From Strigamia acuminata (taxonomy: Eukaryota > Arthropoda > Chilopoda > Geophilomorpha > Linotaeniidae): DNA of 64,000 nt. Below are positions 45,601 to 56,441 of this stretch, piece after piece. A model generated the notes under the pieces. It worked only from the letters and a program-made list of their open reading frames with translations. It did not search any database and had not been told where the DNA came from. How positions within the stretch are numbered: the first letter of the stretch is position 1; every line of letters starts with the position of its first letter. The DNA is taken from NCBI GenBank assembly GCA_949358305.1, contig OX442314.1, positions 66,534,429 through 66,598,428 on the forward strand, in the 5' to 3' direction. A program made the translations under genes and the position numbers.

Positions 45601-46110
45601 TTTCCAAATGGGTAAACAGAAGACCTCGGCTAGACGCGTGTACCCGGCGCGTTGTTACTACGCGCGCGACCGAAGTGACTGGCCCAGCGTCTTGACCAAT
45701 TATTAATTCAAATGTTAATTTTTTATTTCGCTCTTCTTCTACCAACTGTCTTGCGCCGAGACCGCCGGTGTAGAGGCAGTGGCATCGCGCGCGGATTTGG
45801 TCGGACGGATTGTCGCGGCCATCCGCTTCGCGTTTATGTTGGAGGACCTAAACTCGTTTTTGGACGATTGCCTTGGCGGTCGGTATGGTGGCGGAATCGA
45901 CCACGGTGGCGGAATCGACCACGGTGGCGTGCAGGGAGATGGAGATGGAGGAGCCCCGAATGCGTCGTTGGATTTGTCGATTTTTTTCTATTTTCATTCC
46001 AATTTTTACTCCAATTTTTTTATTCAATTTCTATTACAATTTTCATTCGATTTTTATTCAATTTTTGTTTCAATCTTTATTCAATTTTTATTCAGATTTT
46101 CTCTCTAATT
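45601..46110 (+). other. Possible small coding segments, not connected
   Basis: An ATG frame at 45608-45706 encodes a short basic peptide (MGKQKTSARRVYPARCYY...). A second frame at 45779-46108 contains a helix-like ADLVGRIVAAIRFAFMLEDL and a duplicated GGGIDHGG unit before becoming low-complexity AT-rich. Neither has clear splice partners. Confidence 0.3.
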
Positions 46111-46559
46111 TTCGATTTGTTTTGTTTGTCTGTTTTGTTAAATAGAAAAATAAAATAAAATAAACAAATCTTTGGATTTTTTATGTGGGCGTGTTTGAGT
46201 GGCGGTGGAGAAAATGGGATTATCTAGACCAAAAGAGAGAACAACGTGAGCACCCTGTTTGGTTACGTAATTGCTAGGGGCCACGCACATTCCAAGAAGG
46301 AGGGTAATAAAGAAAGGTCGTGTAAAGGCGATAAAAAAGGTAGACGTTTTGTTCCGCAACATCGCCCAAACGATAGAATAAACAAGCGGACGGATGGGCA
46401 GGGAGAAGAAAAGCACGCGCGCGATCAAACGCGGTGGGTAAAATGTCAGTTGATTCTATTAGTCAGTCCTGGTCGAGGAGCATGCTGTCTTTAACGATTG
46501 AATCGAGGATGGCACAAAGGAGATTCCGTACCTTGTGTGAGACAAGGTCTCCCATTGAA
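46111..46559. other. Intergenic, no gene seen
   Basis: Mixed sequence without open frames of note lies between the candidate segments and a RepA copy. Confidence 0.4.
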
Positions 46560-47030
46560 ATCTGAAAATTTAAATCTGCAGTGGTGCGCCCCTGTCGGTT
46601 GAGCGAACGATTGAGACGAGTGGTCGAGGTTATCCGCAGCAGCCAACTATTGTTTATTTTTTAACACACATCCATGGCTGCCCCTATTCATTGCGACGCG
46701 TCTAAACAACCGACACATTTGGTTGGCCGGTGACTGCGCAACGCAGCGAGTCTGGGACATGAGACCAGACACCGAAACCCTCCGGATTCCCGCGAAGGTC
46801 CGAAACGAACGGTTTGGAAGTGCTCGTGAATCTGGCGAACGCGGTGATATGAATTCGCGTCATTTACGACGATGCGACGCGCACCGAGAGATGAAATTTA
46901 AATCGTAAACCGATCGAAACGTTTACGATCTTCGTTTCACACAACACCTAATACGACAATGCAATTAATGGTTGGAGTACACGATGTGAAATTAATTTCA
47001 CGAATCGGGGAATCAATTTCTATTTTCTTC
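46560..47030 (-). repeat. RepA copy in inverted orientation
   Basis: It reads as the reverse complement of the RepA start: TAAACCGATCG and CAATTAATGGTTGGAGTACAC near 46905-46980, and CCGGATTCCCGCGAAGG near 46783 corresponding to the CCGCGAGG...CCGGAGGGTT block. It is the only inner copy in the orientation of the right terminal array. Confidence 0.65.
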
Positions 47031-47079
47031 TCTCTACGTATCATTTTTATCCTGTAGTCTTTGTGCGTCTTTTCGTTTT

Positions 47080-47311
47080 TTCCTTGAAATCAGGTTTTCG
47101 TGAAACCTGATCCTGGGGTTATCCATGCGTCACATCCGTCTGGTAGGTTATTTTTTCCTCGAAATCAGGTTTTCGTGAAACCTGACCCTGGGGTTATCCA
47201 CGCGTCACATCTGACCGGTATGTTGTTTTTTTCTTCGAAATCAGGTTTTCGTGAAACTTGATCCTGGGGTTATTCACGCGTCACATCCGCCCGGTAGGTT
47301 CACGACGCGCG
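47080..47311 (+). repeat. Three tandem ~75-bp repeats with hairpin
   Basis: Units begin with GAAATCAGG at 47086, 47161 and 47237 (spacings 75 and 76). Each contains CAGGTTT-TCGTG-AAACCTG, a 7-bp stem with a 5-nt loop, then CCTGGGGTTAT(C/T)CA(C/T)GCGTCACATC and a T-rich spacer. The third unit has a T for C in the right arm, leaving a wobble pair. Confidence 0.85.
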
Positions 47312-47380
47312 ATCACGAGATAATATTGTTTGCCGACGCGCGCATCATATTCGAGCGTGCGTGTAGCCCGTTCCCACGTA

Positions 47381-48054
47381 TTTAAGCTAAGTTCACATGT
47401 GCGCGTCTAAACGCGCGCGTCAAGGCCGACGCGTATGGCTGAGGACGCACTTAGGATTTGCGAGGCTGTGCAGCGCATGTCACAAGCTCGCGTCAACCAA
47501 TTTTTTGGTTCCCATGCAGCACAAAAACAAAAATTGTTAAGTTGCTTAAGAATTGATTTTTTTGGTATTTTATTGTTGATTATTAATTTAAAGAATATTT
47601 AATTGTTTTTTAAAATGGGAAAAGTTGAAAATTTGGTGGGTTTTTGTGTTTGCTTGCTCGACGGGAAATTGCAATCTCCCCGGCCGCAGCAGGCGAGCAT
47701 TGAGCGGCATGTAATTTCCACGCGCACCGTCGAAACGATTGTATTTGTTTATGAACTCTTTTTTTTCTTGTATTGTTTTTCGTGTATTGTTTTGACGTGA
47801 AAACAATTCATTTCAATAGAATGTGACTGTTTTCAATGTAAAAATCAATGATTTCACTGGAAAACAAAGGTGGCAACGAGTGGTCGCGCGCGTCAAAGTT
47901 GAATATTTTCAACTTTCGGCGTTCGCGCGATTTCGGGAAATTCGTCCACTTGCGGCGCGGCGACGCGCGCGGCGACGTATGGTCAACGTTTTGCATTCAC
48001 ATGTCGAACGCGCGAAACGCGCGCGTCAACGCGCACATGTGAACTTAGCTTTTA
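47381..48054. mobile_element. MITE-like element with 22-bp TIRs and TTTA duplication
   Basis: The terminal repeat AGCTAAGTTCACATGTGCGC is at 47385 and its inverse GCGCACATGTGAACTTAGCT ends at 48050. The ends are flanked by TTTA on both sides (47381-47384 and 48051-48054). The interior (666 bp in total) has no transposase. The TIR and small AT target site suggest a PIF/Harbinger-like or related DNA transposon family, but that assignment is tentative. Confidence 0.75.
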
Positions 48055-48335
48055 CACGCGTGTGTCACGCGATAGAAGACGCGTCGTCTACAAAACACAC
48101 GTAAATAAATAAATAAATATTTTTGGTGGTTAACCCGTGTGTCTTTCCATGAAAAAAAAAGAGAAGAGTTTTCTCGTCGTAAGATTTCTCTCAAAAATCT
48201 CTAAAACACGATAGAAAGCAGTCCAACAATCGAATTTGGCGCCATCGTACGAAGCGATTTGATTGGCCAACAATGAGCAGAGTCGTGATTGGTCTTGTCT
48301 ATGCCTCCTGGATGCAGAACTAACCACCCAACATC

Positions 48336-48597
48336 ATGGACGCCTTAGTACCACAATTGATAGAAGATTTTAATGTAATTGGGGTAATTTTTATCACGAA
48401 TTTTTGTCAAACGTACAGTCCCGAGTGAGTGAGTGAGCGAATGAGTGAATGAGTGAGCGAGTGAGCGAGGTGATGCGTGTGACTAACGTCCATTGGACGT
48501 TTCGTCCGTCGTTAACAGAGATCGAAACTGAGTTTACGTCCCATTCGTTTTCCTTTGTTCAGGTTTTATTCATTTATATAACCTCCATCTTCCTCAC

Positions 48598-48628
<31 letters not shown>

Positions 48629-49774
48629 CTTTTCTTTTTTTACAGGTTGCTACGGAGAAAAACAGAGAGATTGGAGGGGATGGGGAAGAGGAAACGACGA
48701 CTACATCGAATTTGTCGTCCGCTGTGCCATTGACCGACACGCCGTCAAAAATAGATCCTATTCCATCTAAACGCGCTTGTTTAGTGGGTGATGGGGAGAT
48801 GGAAGACCCGGCGCAAGTTAACGAGGTACTGATTCGTTCGTTTGCTTTATTTGTCATCAATCTATTTATTTGTTCATCCGTTTTTTTTTTATCCGTTTGT
48901 CTTTTTTCTCTCTTTCAAGTCGTGTCGAGGAGAGGCGTCGCCACTGCTGCCACCGCCGCAGCGCGAGAAAAAGACGGTGGCGGGGGCGGCGAAAAAAGCC
49001 AGGGAGATCGCGTGGACTCTAGCAAAGAGATTCACGGGGACAACCAAACGAATTGAGAGGATCGAAGAGTACATGGGTTGGAGGTGGCGTGGCAGGAAGG
49101 AGATGATAGGTCGGTTGAGATCAATGGAGAAGAAGTTGAAGCAGATGGAAAGCCACCTGGACTGGGTCGATACAGATGTGTATGATATGGAAGTGGAGGT
49201 GGAGATAACCGAGGAGGATAGAGAGATGGACGTGGATGGAGTGGAAGCGGAAGTTGAAGTGGCTATGGGCGAAGTGGAGGTGGCGGAGGCGAGATCAGGG
49301 GAACGGGAGCAGCGGGAGCGGGATGATGTCGAACCGGTCGCCGAGAAAACGCGCGATGGTGGCATTCTTTTATCGTCTATTGCGGCGGACACGGTGGAAT
49401 CCGTGTTAAAGAAATTGTCTGGCAAGGTAAGAATAAAACGCACGATGACGCGCGCGACCACTTTTCGACCTTTCATGTACATTCATTTTTGTTTGATAAT
49501 TTTCAGTGTGTCGATTTGATGGCGTTGACTTCGATCAAGTCTGTCGAATCGCTGTACAAGTTTCAGCAACGGGTCTGCCAACCGGTAAACATTTTTGGTG
49601 CACATCCACCTTTTTTGATTGTTTCTCTTATTTTTTCTTTCTTTTCAGAGGGTAATTGATGATGACGACGACGGTGACGATGTTAATAGTGACGATGGTG
49701 ATGGTGACGATGGTGATAGTGACGATGGTGATAGTGACGATGGTGAAGATGATGACGATGACAATGTCGACTAG
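48336..49774 (+). CDS. 312-residue coiled-coil family protein with Asp-rich tail
   Basis: Exons 48336-48383, 48646-48825, 48920-49426, 49507-49584 and 49649-49774 are all in phase 0. The short first exon (MDALVPQLIEDFNVIG) is less certain. After a Ser/Thr/Pro region with SKRAC, the third exon starts SCRGEASPLLPPPQ, the family's Ser junction. It then has basic and helical segments (TKRIERIEEYMG; LRSMEKKLKQMESHLDW), an acidic EVEVEITEEDREMD stretch and SSIAADTVESVLKKL. The last exon is almost pure Asp/Gly/Ser. Two inverted CCAAT boxes (ATTGG) at about 48263 and 48289 lie upstream of the ATG. It is the longest member of the five-gene family. Function unknown. Confidence 0.65.
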
Positions 49775-49794
49775 ACAGATCATTCGAATTTTTT

Positions 49795-49862
49795 ATTTTA
49801 TTTTATTTTATTTTATTTTATTTTATTTCATTTTATTTTATTTTATTTTATTTTATTTTTTT
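49795..49862 (+). repeat. (TTTTA)n microsatellite
   Basis: About 13 units occur in the 3' flank of the 48.3 kb gene. Confidence 0.95.
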
Positions 49863-50013
49863 CTTTTTCTTTATTTCTTCTTTCGTGTGTTGTTATGTTT
49901 TAATTAAATAAATAAATAGTAGTTGTCGTACAATTTCATCATCAAACAAGTGGTTTAACATCGTTGTTATTACTGTTTGTTTGTTAAATTATTTGTCGTG
50001 TTCGGTTCGGCTT

Positions 50014-50293
50014 TGTTGAAAGTATGGATTGATGAACAAATTCTAGGCCAAAAGTGAGTAAAAGAACAAGATTTAATCATCTCATGCAAGCATGGAGAAA
50101 AATCAACAACAAGAGAACAAGTAATAACAACAGTTGCTAAGCAGTTAAAAAACAACTCCAACTACGGTAACCCAATTGATACATCAATGTTTACATGATA
50201 ATAAACTATAAAATCATAAATAATTACAAATCAAACATGTGTAACATCAATAATCAATTGCATATCACAAATCTCGGAGAACAAAAGCCAACA
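50014..50293 (-). repeat. 3' LTR of the copia element
   Basis: 280 bp, starting TGTTGAAAGTATGG and ending GCCAACA (plus-strand reading). It appears identical to 56157-56436. Confidence 0.97.
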
Positions 50294-50307
50294 GAGCCCC
50301 CCATTCT
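50294..50307 (-). promoter_or_regulatory. Polypurine tract of the copia element
   Basis: AGAATGGGGGGCTC on the minus strand directly abuts the 3' LTR, the expected primer site for plus-strand DNA synthesis. Confidence 0.8.
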
Positions 50308-50360
50308 CCGAGACATGACTCAATCATATAACAAGATATAACAAAAGTAAATGCGAAAAC

Positions 50361-53300
50361 CTATCGCAAACTACTGTAAAAATGTTGACATAAATATCGA
50401 ATGCGGGCGGGCGAGAAAAATTTTGTGAAGATGTCCGCAGGGTTTAATTCACCTGAAACTTTCCTCAAAACAAAAACACCCTCATTTAGCCAATCCCGCA
50501 GGAAAAAGAATTTCACGTCAATGTGCTTTGTCCTCCGATTCTCTATATCGTTGCGGGTGAAAAAAATCGTCGACAGAGAATCAGAGAACATGGTTGGGGC
50601 CGGAAGTTGAAAAATCCGGGTCCGCTCAATCGCGCCATGAAGCCAGACAATTTCCTTTGCGCCGTCCAGAAGAGCAAGGAATTCCGCTTCCATAATGGAC
50701 AAGGCGCAATAGCGTTGCTTACAGCAACCCCAGGAAATGGGAACCCCGAACACCGAAATTGTATAACCTCCGAAGCTCTTTCTTGTATCTCGATCTGAGA
50801 TCCAAGAAGCATCGGAGTGCCCTGATAGAATATCTCCAGTGACCGCGGAAAGCTGAATTGAATATTCCCGCGTATTCTTCACATACTGGAGGATCTGTAG
50901 CAAAAGGGCCACGTGCCTTCCAGTAAAGCACGTGTTATATTGTGACATAAGGATAACTGGAAAGAGGATATCGGGACGCGTTCGAGAAGCTAGAAAGAGC
51001 AGAGACCCAATGAGAGACCGATATGGGAATTCATCATCCCTCAAAACACGTTCACCATCTCTAGCACAATTGACCATCGTGCCAACGGTAATCGGGACTT
51101 TGCACAAATGCTCGGAGGAAATTCCGTAGTCTTCAGCAATCTTATCAATGTAATCGCGCTGATGGATGCAGATTTTACCACCATCGCGATCAAATTGGAC
51201 GCCCAACAACTTCGATACCGGACCCAAATCTGTTATCGTGAAAATTGCACGAAGGGCCTTAACAGTTCGATCACGCGGATCTTGTCCTTTGGTGAAAAGT
51301 ACCATGTCATCAACATAAACAAGGATGACAGCATCATAAGTGTTGGAAATAAATACGCCATTAATCCCAAGAAGCTTGTGGAAATTAATCCCTAGCAAAG
51401 CCTCAACCAGGCGGAAATTCCATTGCCGTCCGCTCTGATGAAGGCCATAAAGGGCCTTATGAAGCCTCCATACCTTACCGGCATTCTGAGGAGTTTCCCA
51501 GCCCTTAGGAATTCTCATGAAGATAGCTTCATCTAAGTTGCCATATAAATAAGCACCCTTGACATCGAGATGTGCATCTAGCCAGCCTAAAACGACTACT
51601 AGAAGCACGAAAAACAGGCGTATAAGCACATAGTTAACCACGGGACTGAAAACCTCGGAATAGTCGACTCCGAACTTTTGGCTAAAGCCCTGGGCAACCA
51701 ACATCGCTCTAAAACGGCGCACGACGCCTTCTGCATCGCGCTTGATGTAGTAAACCCATTTATTCCCCACAATGTTCACATTAGAAGGAGGTTTCTCAAC
51801 CTCTTCGTAAACACCTCGCTCACGGAAGAGTGAAAGCTCTTCCTCCATGGCTTTCTGCCAATGGACACGGTCGGGACTTGCAATAGCTTCCTTATAGGTG
51901 CGAGGAACCTGGGCAAATAAGGAGTGCGCGTACCGTGGTGTAGCAGAATAGCAATCCCCTAATGCTTCATCTTCTGAAGCCGTAGGACTAGGAAGAGGAA
52001 AAGCAGTTGGATCTGCCGGAGGGGGATCAACCGTGCAAACAGGCACGTTCCGGGTGCAAAAGTCAAAATTATCCCGGTCATATGTTAATCGATGATCTGC
52101 GCAATATTGCGCAATGTCAACATGACTCCGTAATCTGGTATGATCCGGGGGATAAAAATACACATCAGTGTTTCCCATAGTCGCACCAGACTGCCGAATC
52201 ACCTCGGAGCGAGTCCACTTGCCCCCCACAGCCGAAGTAGAAGGCTGAGGCTGATTTAGTGGCGAGGCAATAGTAGGTGGTGTAGGCAACGGATGCGCTT
52301 GCGCCGAAGGTCGAGTAACCACAGGCGGTGGAGGAGGAGGATAAGAAGGTGGAGGAGGATAAGAAAGCAGAGGAAGATTGGGGGGACGTTGAGGAGGAGG
52401 TGGAGGAAGAGGTGGATCGGAATCGAAATCCGAATCTAATGTCACCGATATAGCTCCCTCATCAGTTACCTCAGTACCCTCATAAAAACGAGGATGTCCC
52501 CACATGCAGTTTTCATCAAAACGAACATGCTTTGACTCAAACACTGCACGGCGCTTCGGGCACCACACGCGATAACCTCGCGTGCGCAAAGCATAGCCAA
52601 CAACTACACCCGTCCAGGCTCGAGACTCGAATTTTGAACCACGGACCTGTTGTGGTATGTGCACGAAACACCTTGACCCAATCACTTTTAAGTGCTTGAG
52701 TGGAACAGCCTTATTGTACCACAGACAATAGGGGATAAGGTTGTTCAGAGATTTATGTGGAAAGCGATTCTTGAGATAAATCATTGAAACCGCGAGCTCA
52801 GCCCACAATTCTCGAGGCAAAGACGTCATCAAAAACAAGGAACGCACGCCTTCAAATAAGGTGCGGTTAAGGCGTTCCGCAACGCCATTCTGCTCAGGTG
52901 TATAAACATTCGTGCGCTGTGCCTTGATGCCACGCTGGAGCAAGAAATTTTCGAAATTTTTAGAGCAAAATTCCATCCCGTTATCGGTTCTGACTGCTTT
53001 AATGCAGCCAGCCCCCCATAATGTTTCCATCCGAGCATGGAAAAGTTTAAAAACTTCAAAAACTTCCCCCTTCGTTTTCATAGGGACAACAAAGGAATAG
53101 CGAGAAAAGTCATCCACGATCGTTAATAAATAACGAGCGCCACCCACGGAAGTAGTTGGGGAATTTCCCCAAACGTCCATATGGATTAAATCCAAAGGCT
53201 TCTTACTGGAAATTCTATTCTTTGCACTCGGAAACGAGGCTCGGGTGGATTTAGAACGAGCACACACGGCACATGCCGGAAATGCGGAAGTCGAAATATC

Positions 53301-54842
53301 GATTCCGGAAGCATTCGGAGATTTCGCTAAAAAGTGTAAACCTTCGGTATTAAAATGCCCAAATCTCCGGTGCCAAAGCTCTAAATCGGATAACTTCCCC
53401 TTCGGGGGTTTACAAGGAGGGGATAAAGCAGGTCCCTCGGCAAAAGTGACATGCCGAGCAGGCTTTATAGTCTGCGCTGAGAGGACCGGCTTGACCACTG
53501 AGGTGGCCGTAAGCGCAGGAAGCGGCGCAGATGTAGGATCTGCGGGCAAGACATGCTGAAGGGAATATAAATCATCCTTCAGTTTGGCATGCAAAAGAAA
53601 TTGTTTGGCTTTGTCGGACGGATCAAAAATGGTCATTAAACCATTTGAAGCCACAAAATGTAGTCCGGCGCGATCAATTTTTGACAAACTGACTAAATTA
53701 CGCGAAAAAGCGGGGGCATGAAGAACATTATGCATTGTGACGGGAAATTCTCCTTTCGCGCCACCACGACCAATCCGCAAAACCACGTCACCTATACCAT
53801 CAACTCGTGAACGGCCTTCACCCAAAATGATGAAATAATTCGAAACGGGCTTGTACGTCGAAAAAGAATCACGACGGCAACACACGTGATCAGATGAACC
53901 CGAATCAATTAGCCATTCCAAAGACGAAGTCGATGCGACGTTGGATTCTGACCGTGCAAAGAAACCTAAACCGGACCTTGCACTTGAAACACTTTGAGCA
54001 CTCGGGGCAGGTGGTGTTGCATTACCGCGTCCACTTTTGCGGTTCCGAGACGAAGATCGGCGACCACGATTGGTAGACGAGTTGGAAGAGGCAACGCCCT
54101 GGACTCGAGGTTTGGGGCACTTGTTCGCATAGTGTCCCATTTCCTTGCAATTAAAGCACTGAATTTGTGACAAGGGCTTGAAAACTCTCGTCGGTGCACT
54201 CGAAGACGAACTCGCTGACTGTAAACTAGTCGATGACCCCGAATCTGCATTCTTCATCTTCAAACGATTAAATTCGGAGAGAAGATGGTCGGAGACTCCC
54301 TTTAATGTGAAATCCGCTTTGGACCAATGGTAAATTGTTTGCACGGTCGCCTCGTATGAATCCGGTAACAAATCCAAAAGTTGATAAGCGACATCCGAAT
54401 CCGAAAATGTAACTTCCAAGTCCTTCAAAACGGCACGGGCTTTGGTGACACGGCTAATGAAAACTGACATGTCTTCATTCGGAAGTAAACGCATCATCAG
54501 GAAATCTCGGCGGAGTTTAGCAATTCGGGCAAGAGAAGTCGGCTGAAATGTCGCTTTCAAGGCTACCCAGGCGTCACGTGCGGAGTCCGCAGCAAGAACA
54601 ATGTCCTGATATTGGGACTCGACAAACAAGCCAAGCAAGGCTTTTGCACGCTTTGAACGGTCGTCGTGAAGCTGTTTTCGAGGCTGATCCCAGGCTTCGT
54701 CTCTGACCGGAGGATTCTCTGAGATGAAATCATCTACTCCTTTTTCCAAGAGCAAAAATTGGATATTTCGGGACCAAGATTCGTAGTTATCAGAGTTCAG
54801 TCGTGGAATTGAAAATTGGTGAGATTTGCCGGAATCCGCCAT
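50361..54842 (-). CDS. Copia gag-pol polyprotein, single intact ORF
   Basis: A 1493-residue polyprotein with the Ty1/copia order. Gag (UBN2-type, to about residue 200); a CCHC zinc knuckle CFNCKEMGHYANKC near 228-241; protease with the DSGSSDH motif near 315; GAG-pre-integrase H-H-C-C (HRRFGHF...CAVCARSK); integrase core with MDVWG, RTDNGMEF and the E of EQNGVAERLNR; a Pro-rich linker; reverse transcriptase with YVDDMVL near 1177; RNase H with HSDASW and a C-terminal IFTKFFS. Gag and pol share one frame, as in Drosophila copia. No stop or frameshift is seen, so the element appears capable of encoding all functions. Confidence 0.97.
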   Translation of the reverse strand: MADSGKSHQFSIPRLNSDNYESWSRNIQFLLLEKGVDDFISENPPVRDEAWDQPRKQLHDDRSKRAKALLGLFVESQYQDIVLAADSARDAWVALKATFQPTSLARIAKLRRDFLMMRLLPNEDMSVFISRVTKARAVLKDLEVTFSDSDVAYQLLDLLPDSYEATVQTIYHWSKADFTLKGVSDHLLSEFNRLKMKNADSGSSTSLQSASSSSSAPTRVFKPLSQIQCFNCKEMGHYANKCPKPRVQGVASSNSSTNRGRRSSSRNRKSGRGNATPPAPSAQSVSSARSGLGFFARSESNVASTSSLEWLIDSGSSDHVCCRRDSFSTYKPVSNYFIILGEGRSRVDGIGDVVLRIGRGGAKGEFPVTMHNVLHAPAFSRNLVSLSKIDRAGLHFVASNGLMTIFDPSDKAKQFLLHAKLKDDLYSLQHVLPADPTSAPLPALTATSVVKPVLSAQTIKPARHVTFAEGPALSPPCKPPKGKLSDLELWHRRFGHFNTEGLHFLAKSPNASGIDISTSAFPACAVCARSKSTRASFPSAKNRISSKKPLDLIHMDVWGNSPTTSVGGARYLLTIVDDFSRYSFVVPMKTKGEVFEVFKLFHARMETLWGAGCIKAVRTDNGMEFCSKNFENFLLQRGIKAQRTNVYTPEQNGVAERLNRTLFEGVRSLFLMTSLPRELWAELAVSMIYLKNRFPHKSLNNLIPYCLWYNKAVPLKHLKVIGSRCFVHIPQQVRGSKFESRAWTGVVVGYALRTRGYRVWCPKRRAVFESKHVRFDENCMWGHPRFYEGTEVTDEGAISVTLDSDFDSDPPLPPPPPQRPPNLPLLSYPPPPSYPPPPPPVVTRPSAQAHPLPTPPTIASPLNQPQPSTSAVGGKWTRSEVIRQSGATMGNTDVYFYPPDHTRLRSHVDIAQYCADHRLTYDRDNFDFCTRNVPVCTVDPPPADPTAFPLPSPTASEDEALGDCYSATPRYAHSLFAQVPRTYKEAIASPDRVHWQKAMEEELSLFRERGVYEEVEKPPSNVNIVGNKWVYYIKRDAEGVVRRFRAMLVAQGFSQKFGVDYSEVFSPVVNYVLIRLFFVLLVVVLGWLDAHLDVKGAYLYGNLDEAIFMRIPKGWETPQNAGKVWRLHKALYGLHQSGRQWNFRLVEALLGINFHKLLGINGVFISNTYDAVILVYVDDMVLFTKGQDPRDRTVKALRAIFTITDLGPVSKLLGVQFDRDGGKICIHQRDYIDKIAEDYGISSEHLCKVPITVGTMVNCARDGERVLRDDEFPYRSLIGSLLFLASRTRPDILFPVILMSQYNTCFTGRHVALLLQILQYVKNTREYSIQLSAVTGDILSGHSDASWISDRDTRKSFGGYTISVFGVPISWGCCKQRYCALSIMEAEFLALLDGAKEIVWLHGAIERTRIFQLPAPTMFSDSLSTIFFTRNDIENRRTKHIDVKFFFLRDWLNEGVFVLRKVSGELNPADIFTKFFSPARIRYLCQHFYSSLR

Positions 54843-56156
54843 GACGATATAAGTGAGCGGTTCTGCGAAAAGTTTGGTCGAGGTGACAGGAGAACGCGCG
54901 GTATCGTTGTTCGAGGCGGAAAACCAGAATTGGACTATTCAGGTTGCTAGCCAACCCAACTAAACAGTGGCCGTTTAGGAGTTGTCGGGAAATAATGGCC
55001 CTATGGCCCCCGGATACTCCACTGTCGGGCACGGCAAATTAATACAACGGTCAAAGTGCAATGACCGAGGCAAAGATTTGTATCTGTTAGGGCAATTAAA
55101 TCCACTAACAAATACAAATCCAGGATCCTACACCAGGTCCCTACCAAAAACCTTAATCTTATACAAAGTTTCACGAAACTTAATATTTAACAAAGTTTCA
55201 TGAAAAAAAATGAGGAGAATCTGGTAGAATCTCTTGGAAAACTCGATCAAAACTTCTTGAAAATCTCTGCAAATTGGTTGGCAAACTTCTGCCACTTCGT
55301 GTCTGATTTCACACGGAAATCCACGCAAAAATCGACGTAACCTGACGAAATCTGCAAAAATAAACACGAAAAAGTACATGAGAATTCAATTCAATGTTTA
55401 AAATCTTCAAAGATCTTCGAAAATCGACGAAAATCTTGAAAAAACAGTCACAAAATGCGTCTGCTGCTCTCGTGTTCGTAATCGACGTAACGGACACAAA
55501 AAAAATTTGAAACAAATCCCAAAGTACTCACAACACTTGTAGAAACAAGTGGAATAATCCAGTAATCCCTGGCACAACACAGTATCGACGAAAAAGCACT
55601 AAATTCGATGAAAAGCACGTTAAAATTCGGCGAGAAGATCCTCGTGAAGCGCACGGGTATATGGCGCAAAAACAACGAAAATCGGCCCGAAAAACGTGGA
55701 AAACATGATGAAAAGTACTCACAATCGTGTGTATAACACGTACACTGCTAAACACAAGCAGATACTGGATGGCACAGTCAAAAACTCGATGAAATACGCG
55801 AAAATCGTCGGCGAAAATCACTCGGAATTTGGTGCATCGCGATCGGGCGAATCTGCGGCGATCATCGGCGAAAATTCACGGAAATCCATCAGGAAAAGTA
55901 CCCACGATCCTTCTACAAGCTCAGGACAGTACCCACGAAAATTTGCAGCGTTCAAATCCGTTGCAAATTGCAGAAAAAGCATCAAAATCGTCGGGTGAGC
56001 AGGCATGAAGAAACGAGGTCGGCCATTTTGCCAGGAGCGAGTAATCGATCAGCAGAATAAGATGAACGAAAATTCATGGAATTTTGACAAAAACTTGGCC
56101 AAAATTCAACATGAACAACTCACAGTGATGGAATGAACTCTAATCCTCTGCTACCA
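54843..56156 (-). other. Copia 5' untranslated leader
   Basis: 1.3 kb between the 5' LTR and the ATG. It has repeated ACGAAAATC-type segments near 55420-55880, which suggest internal short repeats. No ORF is supported here. Confidence 0.6.
56143..56156 (-). promoter_or_regulatory. Primer binding site, initiator-Met tRNA
   Basis: TGGTAGCAGAGGAT, read on the minus strand directly after the 5' LTR, is complementary to the 3' end of a metazoan-type initiator methionine tRNA (CTCTGCTACCA). Confidence 0.85.
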
Positions 56157-56436
56157 TGTTGAAAGTATGGATTGATGAACAAATTCTAGGCCAAAAGTGA
56201 GTAAAAGAACAAGATTTAATCATCTCATGCAAGCATGGAGAAAAATCAACAACAAGAGAACAAGTAATAACAACAGTTGCTAAGCAGTTAAAAAACAACT
56301 CCAACTACGGTAACCCAATTGATACATCAATGTTTACATGATAATAAACTATAAAATCATAAATAATTACAAATCAAACATGTGTAACATCAATAATCAA
56401 TTGCATATCACAAATCTCGGAGAACAAAAGCCAACA
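56157..56436 (-). repeat. 5' LTR of the copia element
   Basis: 280 bp with the same ends and apparently the same sequence as the 3' LTR. It should hold the promoter for minus-strand transcription. Confidence 0.97.
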
Positions 56437-56441
56437 GGCTT

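Larger units (their letters stand above)
50009..56441 (-). mobile_element. Full-length Ty1/copia LTR retrotransposon with target duplication
   Basis: Two 280-bp LTRs (50014-50293 and 56157-56436), both TGTTG...CAACA, enclose one open reading frame on the minus strand. The flanks carry the same 5-bp duplication GGCTT (50009-50013 and 56437-56441). I saw no difference between the LTRs, which implies a very recent insertion. A 1.3-kb leader (54843-56156) separates the 5' LTR (right side) from the ORF. Confidence 0.97.
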
